Source of the DNA: Eubacterium ruminantium
Lineage (GTDB): Bacteria > Bacillota > Clostridia > Lachnospirales > Lachnospiraceae
Direction of reading: 5' to 3'
Assembly: GCA_900108205.1 (NCBI GenBank)
Contig: FNUU01000014.1
Span: 1 to 64,000, forward strand
DNA length: 64,000 nt
Shown: one piece after another, positions 1-7,920 of the stretch
Layout: the number at the start of each line of letters is the position of its first letter
How positions within the stretch are numbered: the first letter of the stretch is position 1
Position numbers and translations under genes: made by a program
The notes under the pieces: generated by a model
What the model saw: the letters and a program-made list of their open reading frames with translations, nothing else
The model's database searches: none
Told to the model about the DNA's origin: nothing

Positions 1-19
1 TTTGATAAATATCCCGCGA

Positions 20-90
20 CTGGAAATGTCAGATTCGAACTGCGCCACAGGATCCCAAATCCCGTATGCTACCATTACACCACATTCCCA
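20..90 (-). tRNA. degenerate tRNA, anticodon UGG (Pro by anticodon, Gln-like ends)
   Basis: The minus strand folds as a cloverleaf: a 7-bp acceptor stem (TGGGAAT with ATTTCCA), a D arm around TAATGGTA, a 5-bp anticodon stem CGGGA/TCCTG and the loop TTTGGGA, which places TGG at positions 34-36 (proline). The ends (U1-A72, G73) are those usual for tRNA-Gln, and the two outer T-stem pairs are mismatched (C-C and G-A). Position 8 is not the usual U. No CCA is encoded. It is the last of five minus-strand tRNAs here. It could be a pseudo-tRNA or a recoded Gln scaffold. Confidence 0.55.
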
Positions 91-94
91 TTAG

Positions 95-166
95 CGACTA
101 TGAAGGGAATTGAACCCTTACCCCCAGAGAGACAATCTGGTACGCTAACCATTACGCCACACAGCC
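95..166 (-). tRNA. tRNA-Asp (GUC)
   Basis: The acceptor stem GGCTGTG/CATAGTC is fully paired (with G-U), followed by discriminator G73 as expected for Asp. The anticodon stem CCAGA/TCTGG holds the loop TTGTCTC, giving GTC. The T stem AAGGG/CCCTT is perfect around TTCAATT. No CCA is encoded. The body differs from what I remember of housekeeping clostridial tRNA-Asp, which suggests an accessory copy. Confidence 0.88.
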
Positions 167-251
167 ATTTTGCTTCCAAAAAGAATCGAAGTCATGAGCC
201 TAAAAACAAAATAAACCTGGCGCTCTTTACCCATCTCTATGAAAGCATGCA

Positions 252-323
252 AGTGGATAGCGAGAATTGAACTCGCACCCATAGTTTGGAAGACTATTAT
301 ACTAACCTTTATACGATACCCAC
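252..323 (-). tRNA. tRNA-Gly (UCC)
   Basis: The acceptor stem GTGGGTA/TATCCAC is complete, with U73 as is usual for bacterial tRNA-Gly. The anticodon stem ATAGT/ACTAT encloses CTTCCAA, giving TCC. The T stem GCGAG/CTCGC is perfect around TTCAATT. The molecule is AT-rich with an AU-only D arm, a look common in phage or plasmid tRNAs. No CCA is encoded. Confidence 0.88.
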
Positions 324-394
324 ATGTGAGTGAGAGAAGTGCCTGGTTTCTCCCACTCTATATGATTATTATTGTTGCAGCATGAACTGCATAG

Positions 395-466
395 TAGATC
401 ATATAGGAGTCGAACCTATATCTCTTCGTTCGTAGCGAAGTGTTCTGTCCGTTAGACTAATGATCT
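395..466 (-). tRNA. tRNA-Arg (ACG)
   Basis: The acceptor stem AGATCAT/ATGATCT is a perfect 7-bp palindrome with A73. The anticodon stem CTTCG/CGAAG encloses CTACGAA, giving ACG. The T stem ATAGG/CCTAT is perfect around TTCGACT. No CCA is encoded. Only two bases separate it from the tRNA-Ala gene upstream, so both are probably processed from one transcript. Confidence 0.9.
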
Positions 467-468
467 AG

Positions 469-541
469 TGGAGCATACAGGTTTCGAACCTGCGACCTTC
501 TGATTGCAAATCAGACGCTCTCCCAACTGAGCTAATACCCC
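469..541 (-). tRNA. tRNA-Ala (UGC)
   Basis: The acceptor stem GGGGTAT/ATGCTCC contains the G3-U70 pair that defines alanine identity, with A73. The D arm carries AGCTCAGTTGGGAGAGC. The anticodon stem TCTGA/TCAGA encloses TTTGCAA, giving TGC. No CCA is encoded. It is the first tRNA of the array; a strong terminator lies only two bases upstream of its 5' end. Confidence 0.93.
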
Positions 542-543
542 AT

Positions 544-587
544 AAAAAAACCGCCTGTTTCCGGAATATCCAGATACAGACGGTTTT
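544..587 (-). terminator. rho-independent terminator directly upstream of the tRNA array
   Basis: On the minus strand a 12-bp stem (AAAACCGTCTGT with ACAGGCGGTTTT) encloses a further 6-bp stem (TCTGGA/TCCGGA, loop TAT) and is followed by seven T. It would end transcription from the small peptide gene 615-785. Because it stops just before tRNA-Ala, the tRNAs must be read either by readthrough or from a promoter I could not find. Confidence 0.8.
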
Positions 588-614
588 GAAAGCATTTTTT
601 TTGCGTAAAGACGC

Positions 615-785
615 CTACTTTCGCCTGTATCTGAACCTATTCTTATCCCAATCCTTTTCTTTATCTTCTTTGCCGGCTATATCTATCTGATCAAACTTCG
701 GGCACTGAAGGCATGCGAAATTAAACCCACTTATAGCAGGTCGATTAATGGAACTCATTCTATTCATTGAAACATAACTTCTCAT
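615..785 (-). CDS. small Cys-containing basic peptide, 56 residues, unknown
   Basis: I do not recognise this product. The frame starts MRSYVSMNRMSS, has a central CLQC pair in ACLQCPKFDQID and ends in a very charged tail (KEDKEKDWDKNRFRYRRK). The CxxC pair and charged tail suggest a small metal- or nucleic-acid-binding protein. A purine-rich GAAGAGG lies about 15 bases upstream of the ATG, which is far for a ribosome binding site. A clear TTGACA-N17-TATTAT promoter lies upstream at 891-919 and a terminator follows at 544-587, so it would form its own short transcription unit. There is no membrane segment or signal peptide. Confidence 0.5.
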   Translation of the reverse strand: MRSYVSMNRMSSINRPAISGFNFACLQCPKFDQIDIAGKEDKEKDWDKNRFRYRRK

Positions 786-824
786 TTGCTTTTCCGTACC
801 TCTTCAATCATATTTATAATTTCT

Positions 825-877
825 AAAAAAATAGTGCCAATCCTCTATTCGACAAACCAAATAGAGAGACAGGCACT
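825..877 (-). repeat. terminator-like REP hairpin (AGTGCC...GGCACT) with U-run
   Basis: On the minus strand AGTGCC pairs with GGCACT, an inner stem CTCTATT/AATAGAG adds seven pairs, and seven T follow. It begins about eight bases after the start site predicted from the promoter at 891-919. The overlapping GAGAGA/TCTCTC pairing (864-885) would be mutually exclusive with it, as in an attenuator. The core GAGAGAAGTGCCTG recurs in opposite orientation at 332-345, so it may instead be a dispersed REP-type repeat. Confidence 0.5.
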
Positions 878-890
878 TCTCTCAAGCAAT

Positions 891-919
891 ATAATACACA
901 ATCACGATATGAATGTCAA
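891..919 (-). promoter_or_regulatory. sigma-A-type promoter for the small peptide gene
   Basis: On the minus strand TTGACA (914-919) and TATTAT (891-896) are separated by exactly 17 bases. It lies 60 bases after the stop of the DUF2325 gene and reads towards the REP-like hairpin, the 56-residue gene and possibly the tRNA array. Confidence 0.7.
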
Positions 920-978
920 CAACTTTTTTAAAAAAAACTCACAAAAATTTTTCAGTCCCATTTTTAAGTCTCAACCAA

Positions 979-2706
979 TTACTTCCCGATCTCCTCAGCT
1001 ATCTGCTTTATACATCTGTCCACGTTGCTGCTACTGATGTATCCAAACGGCACATTCTTGCTGCGAACAAGGTTGATAAACTTATAGTAAACATTGTGTT
1101 TGATAAAATCCGTGAAGAAATACAGATGATCAATATGATTGAGAATATTATCATCAACTGTCGTTACCGATTTGAAGTCAATATATTTCCAATTTGGAAA
1201 TACATCTCTCATCTTCTGAACCCAGTTCTTATGTCCTCCGACAATAACTATTCTTTTATCAATCACGGATGCTATAAGCTCCCGGCGATTCTTTTCCTGA
1301 AGAACTATATCCTCTTCGGTCATATTATAAACATGCTCTCTGAGCGCTATCAGTTCTTCATGTTCAGACTTAAGCATCTGCTTTTCCAGCTCTGCCTCTT
1401 CAAGCTTCTTCTTAGTATCCCTGTATAGATCCGCAAAATGATTTGCATCATATTCCTTCTTATGAAGTTTACTTCTCAGTTTATCTATTTCATCTTCATA
1501 AGCATCCTGGGTGTCCTCACCTACAGATTTGTTCTCAGAAACACCACTTAAAGTACCCATACTTCCATTACTTATAATCTTAGCCCCCGAATCAACAGGC
1601 TTTTTCACAGAATCCTTGGCAACAGCATTCAAACCACTGTCACCTTCAGCATCATCCTGACTGTTATATCTTGCGATTTTGATTCCTGCCGCCTTTTCAA
1701 ATTCTTCCGGATCAAACATACTCTCTTCAATAGTAAAATCATCTACCTCACCGAGCATGACCTTCAAGTAATCGTCAATCTCATTCATTGATCTGCAGAC
1801 AATTGAAGCATCAAAATAAATAGACGCATAGATCTGAAGTTCCTCCTTAGTAAACTTCCTATCCGGATACATCTTGTTCAGAATAAGCAGTGTCTGAATA
1901 TAACAGAGACCTGTTGAGACAGCGCCATCCTGAAGATCAACGAAGTCCGATCTGTAACCCATATTTTTATAGACTGTTCTTCGGAATCTGTCGTATTTTC
2001 TATAGTCCTTAGATGCTTTTATTATCTCATCAAGATCATCTACGCCAAATATATCATTGATCTGTAGTGACGCTTCCTCAAACTGTTTCATATCAGCCCT
2101 GGCTACTTCCGGAGTTTTAATGTTTTCCTCGTCGTCATGGTTGTGTTTATCAATAACGAGATATAAAACTGCGCATTTATCATCAAGCTTTATTCCAAAG
2201 AAAGGGCACAGCGTAAGAATCCGCGCCATTGTACCAATGTTCTCCCCTTCTTCATCTTCAGAAAGAGACATTATTTCCTGTGGTGAAATAGTCTTGAACT
2301 TCTTCAATACCTTATATTCTTTCTTGTAATAAACCTTGTAAAGATACTTCAGGAGCTGTACGGAGAATTCATTTCCGGACTTGGCCATCGATAAAATCTG
2401 TGAAAGCGTAAATACAGTAAACGCTTCTATCGGATATGACGCTTTGATCGACGTATCTGTAAAATAATCATAATTCTTAAATGTAAGCGCCTCCGGAACA
2501 TTCATATAAAACAGATTTGCTATGATAGAGAAATCCATCTGCATATCTTCATTGATGAATGTCTTTACAAAAAATGCATCACAACCATATGTGTCAGGCT
2601 TCATCATCCCCACAATTTTCTCCCCGACAGCTTTCATATAATCATCTGAGAGATAGTCTGATGATATATCTATGTTATGAAATTTGTTGTTATCTTTGTT
2701 TGCCAT
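979..2706 (-). CDS. 575-residue protein with C-terminal DUF2325 domain
   Basis: The function is unknown. The last ~95 residues (from RIVIVGGHKNWVQKM to the end) match the DUF2325 pattern: a short Rossmann-like strand with IVGGH, a middle strand and a final PFGYISSSN. A charged coiled coil (about residues 405-465, rich in KKKLEEAELEKQ) precedes it, and the first 330 residues are helical without recognisable motifs. There is no signal or membrane segment, so it is probably cytosolic. The start was set at the ATG after GAGGTGTAC, two codons inside the longest frame. It is the last gene of the TelA-containing run, starting 12 bases after the preceding gene stops. DUF2325 proteins are often found in stress and accessory loci, but I know of no defined activity. 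Confidence 0.75.
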   Translation of the reverse strand: MANKDNNKFHNIDISSDYLSDDYMKAVGEKIVGMMKPDTYGCDAFFVKTFINEDMQMDFSIIANLFYMNVPEALTFKNYDYFTDTSIKASYPIEAFTVFTLSQILSMAKSGNEFSVQLLKYLYKVYYKKEYKVLKKFKTISPQEIMSLSEDEEGENIGTMARILTLCPFFGIKLDDKCAVLYLVIDKHNHDDEENIKTPEVARADMKQFEEASLQINDIFGVDDLDEIIKASKDYRKYDRFRRTVYKNMGYRSDFVDLQDGAVSTGLCYIQTLLILNKMYPDRKFTKEELQIYASIYFDASIVCRSMNEIDDYLKVMLGEVDDFTIEESMFDPEEFEKAAGIKIARYNSQDDAEGDSGLNAVAKDSVKKPVDSGAKIISNGSMGTLSGVSENKSVGEDTQDAYEDEIDKLRSKLHKKEYDANHFADLYRDTKKKLEEAELEKQMLKSEHEELIALREHVYNMTEEDIVLQEKNRRELIASVIDKRIVIVGGHKNWVQKMRDVFPNWKYIDFKSVTTVDDNILNHIDHLYFFTDFIKHNVYYKFINLVRSKNVPFGYISSSNVDRCIKQIAEEIGK

Positions 2707-2718
2707 GTACACCTCATC

Positions 2719-3438
2719 CTACAATAATTCGCCATCTAGTATTATTCTAACGCCTTTTGATTTTAACAATTGTACGTAATACATACTCCCCGCTTGCTCA
2801 ATATTACCTTCTCGATCAATTATTACATACGGATCTCCCACATGTCCGCCATAATAATTACCTGCGTATATTATCACGCCTCCATCCTGCTTTTTTTCAT
2901 ATCTAACAAATGACATATCATCGCCGGCAGTGTATTCCTCATTGAGAAAATGATAGAATCTATCAAATGGAACATAACCGCAGGTTATTTCATTCCTTAC
3001 TTCATCAAGTGTTATCAGAGAATTGCAAAACAGGTTTCCCCCACATATTTCTCCACTCAAAATAACATCATTATCTTCAACAAAGCTTAATCTAATATCC
3101 AAATTCTTGCATCTAATTGTCTCCTCTTCGCCATTCTTATACCAGACATGGAAATTCCATATCTCATCCGCATGAGGATGCAAACCTTGTTTAGGATGGT
3201 TTACTATCTCATCAATGGTTTTAATAGTATGTTGAAATAGATCATTAACATATTTGCTGGTTCGTCTGTTTAACTCATTTGGCAATTCTGTATATGGATT
3301 ACGAAAATAGCAAGTACCATCATTGTTCTTACCCACAACAAAACTATACGGACAAATACCCTCAATTGGAGTACCGTTCTTCCAAAAAAGGACTCTCACC
3401 GCATATACTCTTATAATATTATCAACCCCATATTTCAA
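2719..3438 (-). CDS. uncharacterised 239-residue protein
   Basis: I do not recognise a family. The protein is soluble, rich in Tyr, Asn and acidic residues, with several beta-rich segments (for example GGVIIYAGNYYGGHVGDPYVIIDREG near the C-terminus) and no membrane segment. The start appears to be a TTG (reads KYGVDNIIRV after Met) with the sequence GAGGTGAGG just upstream; no ATG fits better. It sits between the radical SAM gene and the DUF2325 gene in the same direction with short gaps (26 and 12 bases), so it is probably co-transcribed. It could be a substrate or partner of the radical SAM enzyme, but nothing in the sequence shows that. Confidence 0.65.
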   Translation of the reverse strand: MKYGVDNIIRVYAVRVLFWKNGTPIEGICPYSFVVGKNNDGTCYFRNPYTELPNELNRRTSKYVNDLFQHTIKTIDEIVNHPKQGLHPHADEIWNFHVWYKNGEEETIRCKNLDIRLSFVEDNDVILSGEICGGNLFCNSLITLDEVRNEITCGYVPFDRFYHFLNEEYTAGDDMSFVRYEKKQDGGVIIYAGNYYGGHVGDPYVIIDREGNIEQAGSMYYVQLLKSKGVRIILDGELL

Positions 3439-3464
3439 ATTGCCTCACCTCACAATTCCCACTA

Positions 3465-4082
3465 TTAAACTTTATATTTAAACAGATTAAATCTTCTCAC
3501 GCCCATATTGTGCAGAAAATCTCTTGATTCTTCCTGTTTCTCAACATCAACAAATCCTTCAATCTCCGGAATGCGAACGACCACTGAATCCGCGCCTTTA
3601 CGTTGGATCAGTTTTACAAGATTATCTAAGGCTATATCAAGTGTACCTCCTGTATATGCTTTATATATCTCCGGATCAGTCGCCTTGATATCAACGTAGT
3701 ACTTATCAATCGAATCAGCCGTCTTTTCAATATTCACCCATGAAACATTAAGAGATGTCTCAGCATATATAGTCATCTCCGGCTCACATATTGAACGTAT
3801 TTCGTTGATTAAATCCGGATACGAAAGAGGTTCGCCACCACCAAATGTTATTCCTCCATTGGTTGCAAGTATGTATGGTCTGTCAATCCTTATCTTCGAA
3901 TACACTTCTTCGGCAGTCATCATTTTAGGTTCTTTGCTGCCATCCCAGGTTGCCGGATTGAAACAGTATTTACATCTGAGCGGGCATCCACTCAAGAAAA
4001 CCAAGGTTCGTATGCCCTCACCATCTGTACCCATTCTCAGACGGCCAATTGAATGAATTGGATATTTATTATTCATAATCAT
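3465..4082 (-). CDS. radical SAM activase-like protein (PflA/NrdG type)
   Basis: The cluster-binding motif C33-x3-C37-x2-C40 in SGCPLRCKYCFNP is typical of pyruvate formate-lyase or anaerobic ribonucleotide reductase activases. It is followed by the S-adenosylmethionine-binding GGEPL in FGGGEPLSYPD. At 205 residues it is a minimal single-domain radical SAM protein with no second Fe-S domain. Known relatives put a glycyl radical on a partner enzyme or modify a peptide. No glycyl radical enzyme lies nearby; the candidate partners are the Cys-rich acidic protein before it and the unknown protein after it. It belongs to the TelA-GTPase-nuclease run. The ribosome binding site is weak (AGGGAGG lies about 17 bases from the first ATG). 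Confidence 0.85.
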   Translation of the reverse strand: MIMNNKYPIHSIGRLRMGTDGEGIRTLVFLSGCPLRCKYCFNPATWDGSKEPKMMTAEEVYSKIRIDRPYILATNGGITFGGGEPLSYPDLINEIRSICEPEMTIYAETSLNVSWVNIEKTADSIDKYYVDIKATDPEIYKAYTGGTLDIALDNLVKLIQRKGADSVVVRIPEIEGFVDVEKQEESRDFLHNMGVRRFNLFKYKV

Positions 4083-4114
4083 CGTCGTTCGGATCTTAAT
4101 CCTCCCTCAACATC

Positions 4115-4624
4115 TTAATCGACCCAGTCCTCATCCTCACCATAGACATCATCTTCGTCTAAGTTTACATTCTCACCACGAGTATCATATTCATGGTTGT
4201 CGTAATTATCCGACTCAATATCATTAATCTCTATAGACAGTCCTGATAAATACACTTCTTCTCCGCGTTCTTTCTTCTTCTGAAGTTCACAGTCCAAATA
4301 CATCAGTTCCGCATCACAATATGGACATGTGCCTGCACATGGACCATCATGGCTGCATTCTGCCGGAGAATAAGGTATATTATTAACCTCTGCAATCTTC
4401 TTTCTGATTTCGCGCAGTTTCTCACATTTTTCATGTCCCGGAAGTCTTCTTCTCTCCCTGTCAGTCAATCTCCCAGTTTTTTCTCTTGTATCATAAGGAT
4501 CACTATCTATTCTGCCTTGTCTAGGTTCAAAATCATCGGGTTTTGAACTGCCTTTTCTATAGGATTTCGATTCTTCCCCCCAATCAGGATCTTTAGGTTC
4601 ATCCATCCCCATATCAAATTCCAT
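4115..4624 (-). CDS. acidic protein with central Cys4 motif
   Basis: The protein is 169 residues, strongly acidic at both ends, with a central C-x5-C-x3-C-x2-C motif in AECSHDGPCAGTCPYCDAE that probably binds zinc or an Fe-S cluster. The C-terminus is a run of Asp/Glu (VNLDEDDVYGEDEDWVD). It has no membrane segment. The start was set at the ATG preceded by GGGAGG with an 8-base spacing; a longer frame would overlap the nuclease gene. It is encoded directly between a membrane-anchored nuclease and a radical SAM activase-like enzyme. I recall similar Cys motifs in many uncharacterised Bacillota and Bacteroidota proteins but no known function. It could be modified by the radical SAM enzyme; that is only an inference. 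Confidence 0.65.
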   Translation of the reverse strand: MEFDMGMDEPKDPDWGEESKSYRKGSSKPDDFEPRQGRIDSDPYDTREKTGRLTDRERRRLPGHEKCEKLREIRKKIAEVNNIPYSPAECSHDGPCAGTCPYCDAELMYLDCELQKKKERGEEVYLSGLSIEINDIESDNYDNHEYDTRGENVNLDEDDVYGEDEDWVD

Positions 4625-4638
4625 AAACATTCCTCCCA

Positions 4639-5394
4639 TCACTTCTCCGCCTTATTGTCCCCGGTCTTGTAATCGATCACTACGCCAGGCTGGACGTTGT
4701 AACAATAAACGCAGAAGCATATCCCTTCTCCGTTATCTTCAATCGAATACGCCTCGATCAGAACACCGCTTGTGAGGAGATTGCCCTCCTCGAAGTCCGG
4801 TGTGACTCTGTACAGCACCCGGTTGTTCTCATGACTGTCCAGATACTTCGCAACCTTCTCCTCAAACGGAAGCATCCCTTGGACATTCATGTAACGTGTC
4901 CCGGTGATCAGATTCTTCTCGTTTGCATTTTCGCCGGTAAGGCAATACGCAATCAGATGACAGCGGTTGTAGAGATACGGCGGTTTCGAATCAACTATGC
5001 CCTCATACTTTGCCTGCTTCCATCCGGTCGGTTTTATGCTTCCGATCTCACCGCGTTCCTCCGTCGGCATAAGCTCCTTACTCACGCAGGCATAAGCAAT
5101 GCCGCACCTTCCGAGCTCATCAAGATCACTATACGTCTCAAAAGCAGTTCTTTGCTTATCATCATCTGTAAAATACGGTTTATTGCCATTCACCTCAACA
5201 TATGGTGAGCCGGAGAAAGCAGGGATGGTCATGTCGGTCGTATTTGCGCCACGCTTCGGCTTCTTGTTGCGTATCACACATATGGCCACAATTGCCGCAA
5301 TACAAAGTATAGCCACTACTAAAATAGTAATGGCTATTCTCTTCATCTTCTTTCTTCTCTTTTCTGCCCGTTGCCTCCTCGTAACATATGCCAT
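4639..5394 (-). CDS. membrane-anchored EndA/NucA-type DNA/RNA nuclease
   Basis: A basic N-terminus is followed by one membrane segment (about residues 18-42, IAITILVVAILCIAAIVAIC), so the rest probably lies outside the cell. The core has the nuclease signature N143-R-C-H146-L-I followed by TGENANEKNLITGTRYMN, matching the non-specific nuclease family that includes the DNA-entry nuclease EndA (Endonuclease_NS_2). His146 would be the general base and the following Asn residues bind magnesium. In EndA the motif is DRGH; here it is NRCH. The family degrades DNA at the surface or during uptake. It lies in the TelA/GTPase run, 32 bases after the GTPase gene. A role in competence or in attacking incoming DNA would fit. 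Confidence 0.82.
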   Translation of the reverse strand: MAYVTRRQRAEKRRKKMKRIAITILVVAILCIAAIVAICVIRNKKPKRGANTTDMTIPAFSGSPYVEVNGNKPYFTDDDKQRTAFETYSDLDELGRCGIAYACVSKELMPTEERGEIGSIKPTGWKQAKYEGIVDSKPPYLYNRCHLIAYCLTGENANEKNLITGTRYMNVQGMLPFEEKVAKYLDSHENNRVLYRVTPDFEEGNLLTSGVLIEAYSIEDNGEGICFCVYCYNVQPGVVIDYKTGDNKAEK

Positions 5395-5426
5395 ACGTTC
5401 CGCCTTTATCTCAATCGATACATTTA

Positions 5427-6566
5427 CTAGTTTTCAGTTTTTGCAATTTTCAACTGTTCTTTAAACATATTGCTCATTACTTCTTTGCCTTTTTGGGTTC
5501 CAATATCATCTATACTCATTTCACCCTTGAATACTTTTTCCATAATACCTATATATGCTTCTCCTAAAGCTGCAGTTATTACTCCTGCCGTTCCGGCAGA
5601 AATAGCTCCTCCTGCAAGAGTACCAGCTCCTGGAATAAACTTAAGTATGCTTGCCACAACTGTTTTTCCAAGAATTGTCGCTCCTCCAGCACCAATTGTA
5701 GACGACAGAATTGCTGCAATCATGCTTTTATTAACATCTAGCCCAAAAATTACTGTAATTGAGGCAATCATTGATACCTGTGTTGGGATAAGCATAACAC
5801 AATCCGCTAACGGTATAGGAGCCGCTCCTTCTCCTACAGCTGCTGCAGAAGCAGTTGCTACGGCTGCATGGGCTTTCTTTTTCTTTTCTTCCAAACAGGC
5901 CATTTGAACATTTTGAAGGGTTTCAACCAATTCATCTGGCAAAACCTCTTCCATAACTTTAATCAACGTATCAAGGCCATAAGACTTAACCGTGCCCAGA
6001 TCTTCTATCTCATAATCTTCTGCCAAAACCGGAACAATCTGTGCAACATCTAAATTCTCATTTAACAACATTTTTCTCATATCCTCAGCCTTTTTCTTTG
6101 AAAATGACTGAGTGAGAACTATTATTACAGGTACTTGAGTAATCTTATTTTCTTGAGACAATTCTTTTAACCATTTTATTTCTTCTGTCTCAATTCTGTT
6201 TGATGCTGTATTAATACAATACCAAATACAGTGTATTGCCTCATTTATGTCCTTCGAAGCAACCCCTTTGGATATAGTTTCTATTATTTCTTTCTTTACT
6301 TCTTCTTGAACACCTTTACCTAATTCAAATCCACGCGTATCATAAATCGAAAGTGGCATGTCCTTCTTTGTAATCTTACACATATGGTCTGTTACAGGCT
6401 TTCCAATGCCAACATCTGCAAGTTTTTCTCTAAATACTGAATTTATTAATGTACTCTTACCAACTCCCGTTTTTCCTGCAACTATAATGTTTAATCTATT
6501 TAAATTTTTAATTCTATCAGCAATTACATTTATGGCATCATTTGCTACTTTTTCAACATTTATCAT
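5427..6566 (-). CDS. dynamin/Era-like GTPase with DUF697-type hydrophobic C-terminus
   Basis: The G1 loop is GKTGVGKST (residues 31-39) and the G3 motif is DTRG (76-79). The G4 position reads TQS in place of the canonical N/TKxD, which is seen in some GTPases with relaxed base specificity. The C-terminal ~140 residues (AAPIPLADCVMLIPTQ onwards) form Gly/Ala-rich hydrophobic helices like the DUF697 domain of YcjF-type GTPases, suggesting membrane association. The start was chosen at the ATG preceded by GGGGG at an 8-base spacing. It sits 32 bases downstream of telA. Relatives act at membranes in stress responses; the exact role is unknown. Confidence 0.82.
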   Translation of the reverse strand: MINVEKVANDAINVIADRIKNLNRLNIIVAGKTGVGKSTLINSVFREKLADVGIGKPVTDHMCKITKKDMPLSIYDTRGFELGKGVQEEVKKEIIETISKGVASKDINEAIHCIWYCINTASNRIETEEIKWLKELSQENKITQVPVIIVLTQSFSKKKAEDMRKMLLNENLDVAQIVPVLAEDYEIEDLGTVKSYGLDTLIKVMEEVLPDELVETLQNVQMACLEEKKKKAHAAVATASAAAVGEGAAPIPLADCVMLIPTQVSMIASITVIFGLDVNKSMIAAILSSTIGAGGATILGKTVVASILKFIPGAGTLAGGAISAGTAGVITAALGEAYIGIMEKVFKGEMSIDDIGTQKGKEVMSNMFKEQLKIAKTEN

Positions 6567-6598
6567 TCTTTTTACCCCCAAACGCACAAATCAATACA

Positions 6599-7798
6599 TT
6601 ATCTACTTCCAGCAGCTACAAGTGCTTCCTTCAACTGATCCTCAATCTTAACAAGCTCATGCTGAGCCTCAGCACGCTTCTTAGAGCCTTCCTCATGTAT
6701 CTTAACAACTTCGTTAATCGAGGCGATAATATCCTCATTAACCTTTCTCAGTGTTTCAACATCAACGATTGCCTCTTCAGAAGCTATGGCCGCGTCGATT
6801 GCGCCCTGCTTAAGAGTTTCGGCATTATGTCTGAGCATCTCATTTGTCATCTCAGTTATCGCACTCTGAGCCTCCAGCGCTCTTCTGCTATGCTCGATAC
6901 CGAGTGCAAGAACCATCTGATTTCTCCAGAGTGGAATGGTATTTATGACATCCGAATGCAGCTTATCCACAAGATCCTGGTCCTCATTCTGAAGAAGTCT
7001 GATCTGTGGAGCCATCTGGATTGATACAAGCCTTGTGGTCTCAAGATCAAATATCCTCTTCTCAAATCTATTGCAGGCATCCTGATAATCCCTATAATAC
7101 TGAACATCCAGTTGATCCTTGGTCTGCTCAGCCCTATCCCTAAGCGCAACCAGTCTGGTGCTTCTTGCATCAGCAAGAGCCTTCTTACCTGCGATAATGT
7201 ACATCGTGAGTTCCTTATAGAAATCAAGATTCATATTGTACATCTGATCATAAATAAAGATGTCTTTCGTCAATGTCTGCTGATGTCTCTTCAGATCCTT
7301 TTCAATCTTAGAAATATTTGTCTCCGCGCTCTCATAATTAGCTATGAAATACGTAACCTTCGCCTTGCCCTTCTGGAAGATTCCGGCCAATCCTTTCTTA
7401 GGCGGAGTCATGGTGCTTCCGATAGCAACACGAAGTTCTCTCAGACTGTCACCAACCTCGCCAAACTCCTTGGTCTTAACATTCTTGGTTATTGTCGAAG
7501 AAAAGGTTGCAATACCTTTCTGAGCACCGGTTCCGTATGAATTGACCATCTTAACGTTCGAAACGTCGATCTGCTTATAGAACTCATTAACTCTTGCTCT
7601 CTCTTCTTCCGACAGTTCAGACTCATCAACCGCACCGGCTGTAACACCTGTCTCTTCGGTTGTTGCTACTTCTTCACCACCGAAGGACGGTTCCTTAAAA
7701 TCAAACTTGAACTCTCTCTCCCCCGGTTCAAGAGTAAGAGTAGGCATCTTAGATTCCTGCTCAGTTCCATTTACGTTAGTGTTTTTTGTTTCCTCCAT
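6599..7798 (-). CDS. telA: TelA-family protein (toxic anion / tellurite resistance)
   Basis: The 399-residue protein has the all-helical TelA fold pattern: a disordered acidic N-terminus, then NSYGTGAQKGIATFSSTI, a long coiled-coil middle (residues about 150-320) and a conserved end with REFNEDI-like helices (here LRKVNEDIIASINEVVKIHEEG). The length matches the family. TelA proteins were named for tellurite resistance but more often occur in stress and envelope-damage loci, next to XpaC, as here. A perfect AGGAGG lies ahead of the ATG, and an extended -10 promoter (7898-7906) lies in the 122-base gap upstream. It therefore probably starts a second transcription unit running to position 979. 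Confidence 0.88.
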   Translation of the reverse strand: MEETKNTNVNGTEQESKMPTLTLEPGEREFKFDFKEPSFGGEEVATTEETGVTAGAVDESELSEEERARVNEFYKQIDVSNVKMVNSYGTGAQKGIATFSSTITKNVKTKEFGEVGDSLRELRVAIGSTMTPPKKGLAGIFQKGKAKVTYFIANYESAETNISKIEKDLKRHQQTLTKDIFIYDQMYNMNLDFYKELTMYIIAGKKALADARSTRLVALRDRAEQTKDQLDVQYYRDYQDACNRFEKRIFDLETTRLVSIQMAPQIRLLQNEDQDLVDKLHSDVINTIPLWRNQMVLALGIEHSRRALEAQSAITEMTNEMLRHNAETLKQGAIDAAIASEEAIVDVETLRKVNEDIIASINEVVKIHEEGSKKRAEAQHELVKIEDQLKEALVAAGSR

Positions 7799-7897
7799 AG
7801 TACTGTAACCTCCTGATAAATATATTCCCTCAACAATCTTCTTCTCCGAAATACGATCCTTTTCAGATCTATTTTATTCCCAAATACAATTACAAAT

Positions 7898-7906
7898 ATT
7901 ATACCA
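7898..7906 (-). promoter_or_regulatory. extended -10 promoter element ahead of telA
   Basis: The minus strand reads TGGTATAAT, a consensus extended -10 (TGnTATAAT). The -35 region is poor (TTATAA at a 17-base spacing), as tolerated by extended -10 promoters. It lies in the only gap longer than 60 bases between the riboswitch operon and position 979. Confidence 0.55.
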
Positions 7907-7920
7907 CAAACTGCAGTAAA

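Noticed and set aside
167..251. Possible sixth, degenerate tRNA between the Asp and Gly genes
   Set aside because: A TTCGATTC-like T loop can be seen on the minus strand, but neither a T stem, an acceptor stem nor an anticodon arm can be formed.
913..1428. Plus-strand frame of 171 codons opposite the DUF2325 gene
   Set aside because: It is the antisense of a convincing gene, without a ribosome binding site or protein-like motifs. The same holds for the plus-strand frames at 5470-5907, 11515-12027, 34718-35227 and 56940-57569.
6943..7227. Minus-strand frame of 94 codons inside telA
   Set aside because: It is a shifted frame within the TelA coding sequence with no support of its own.
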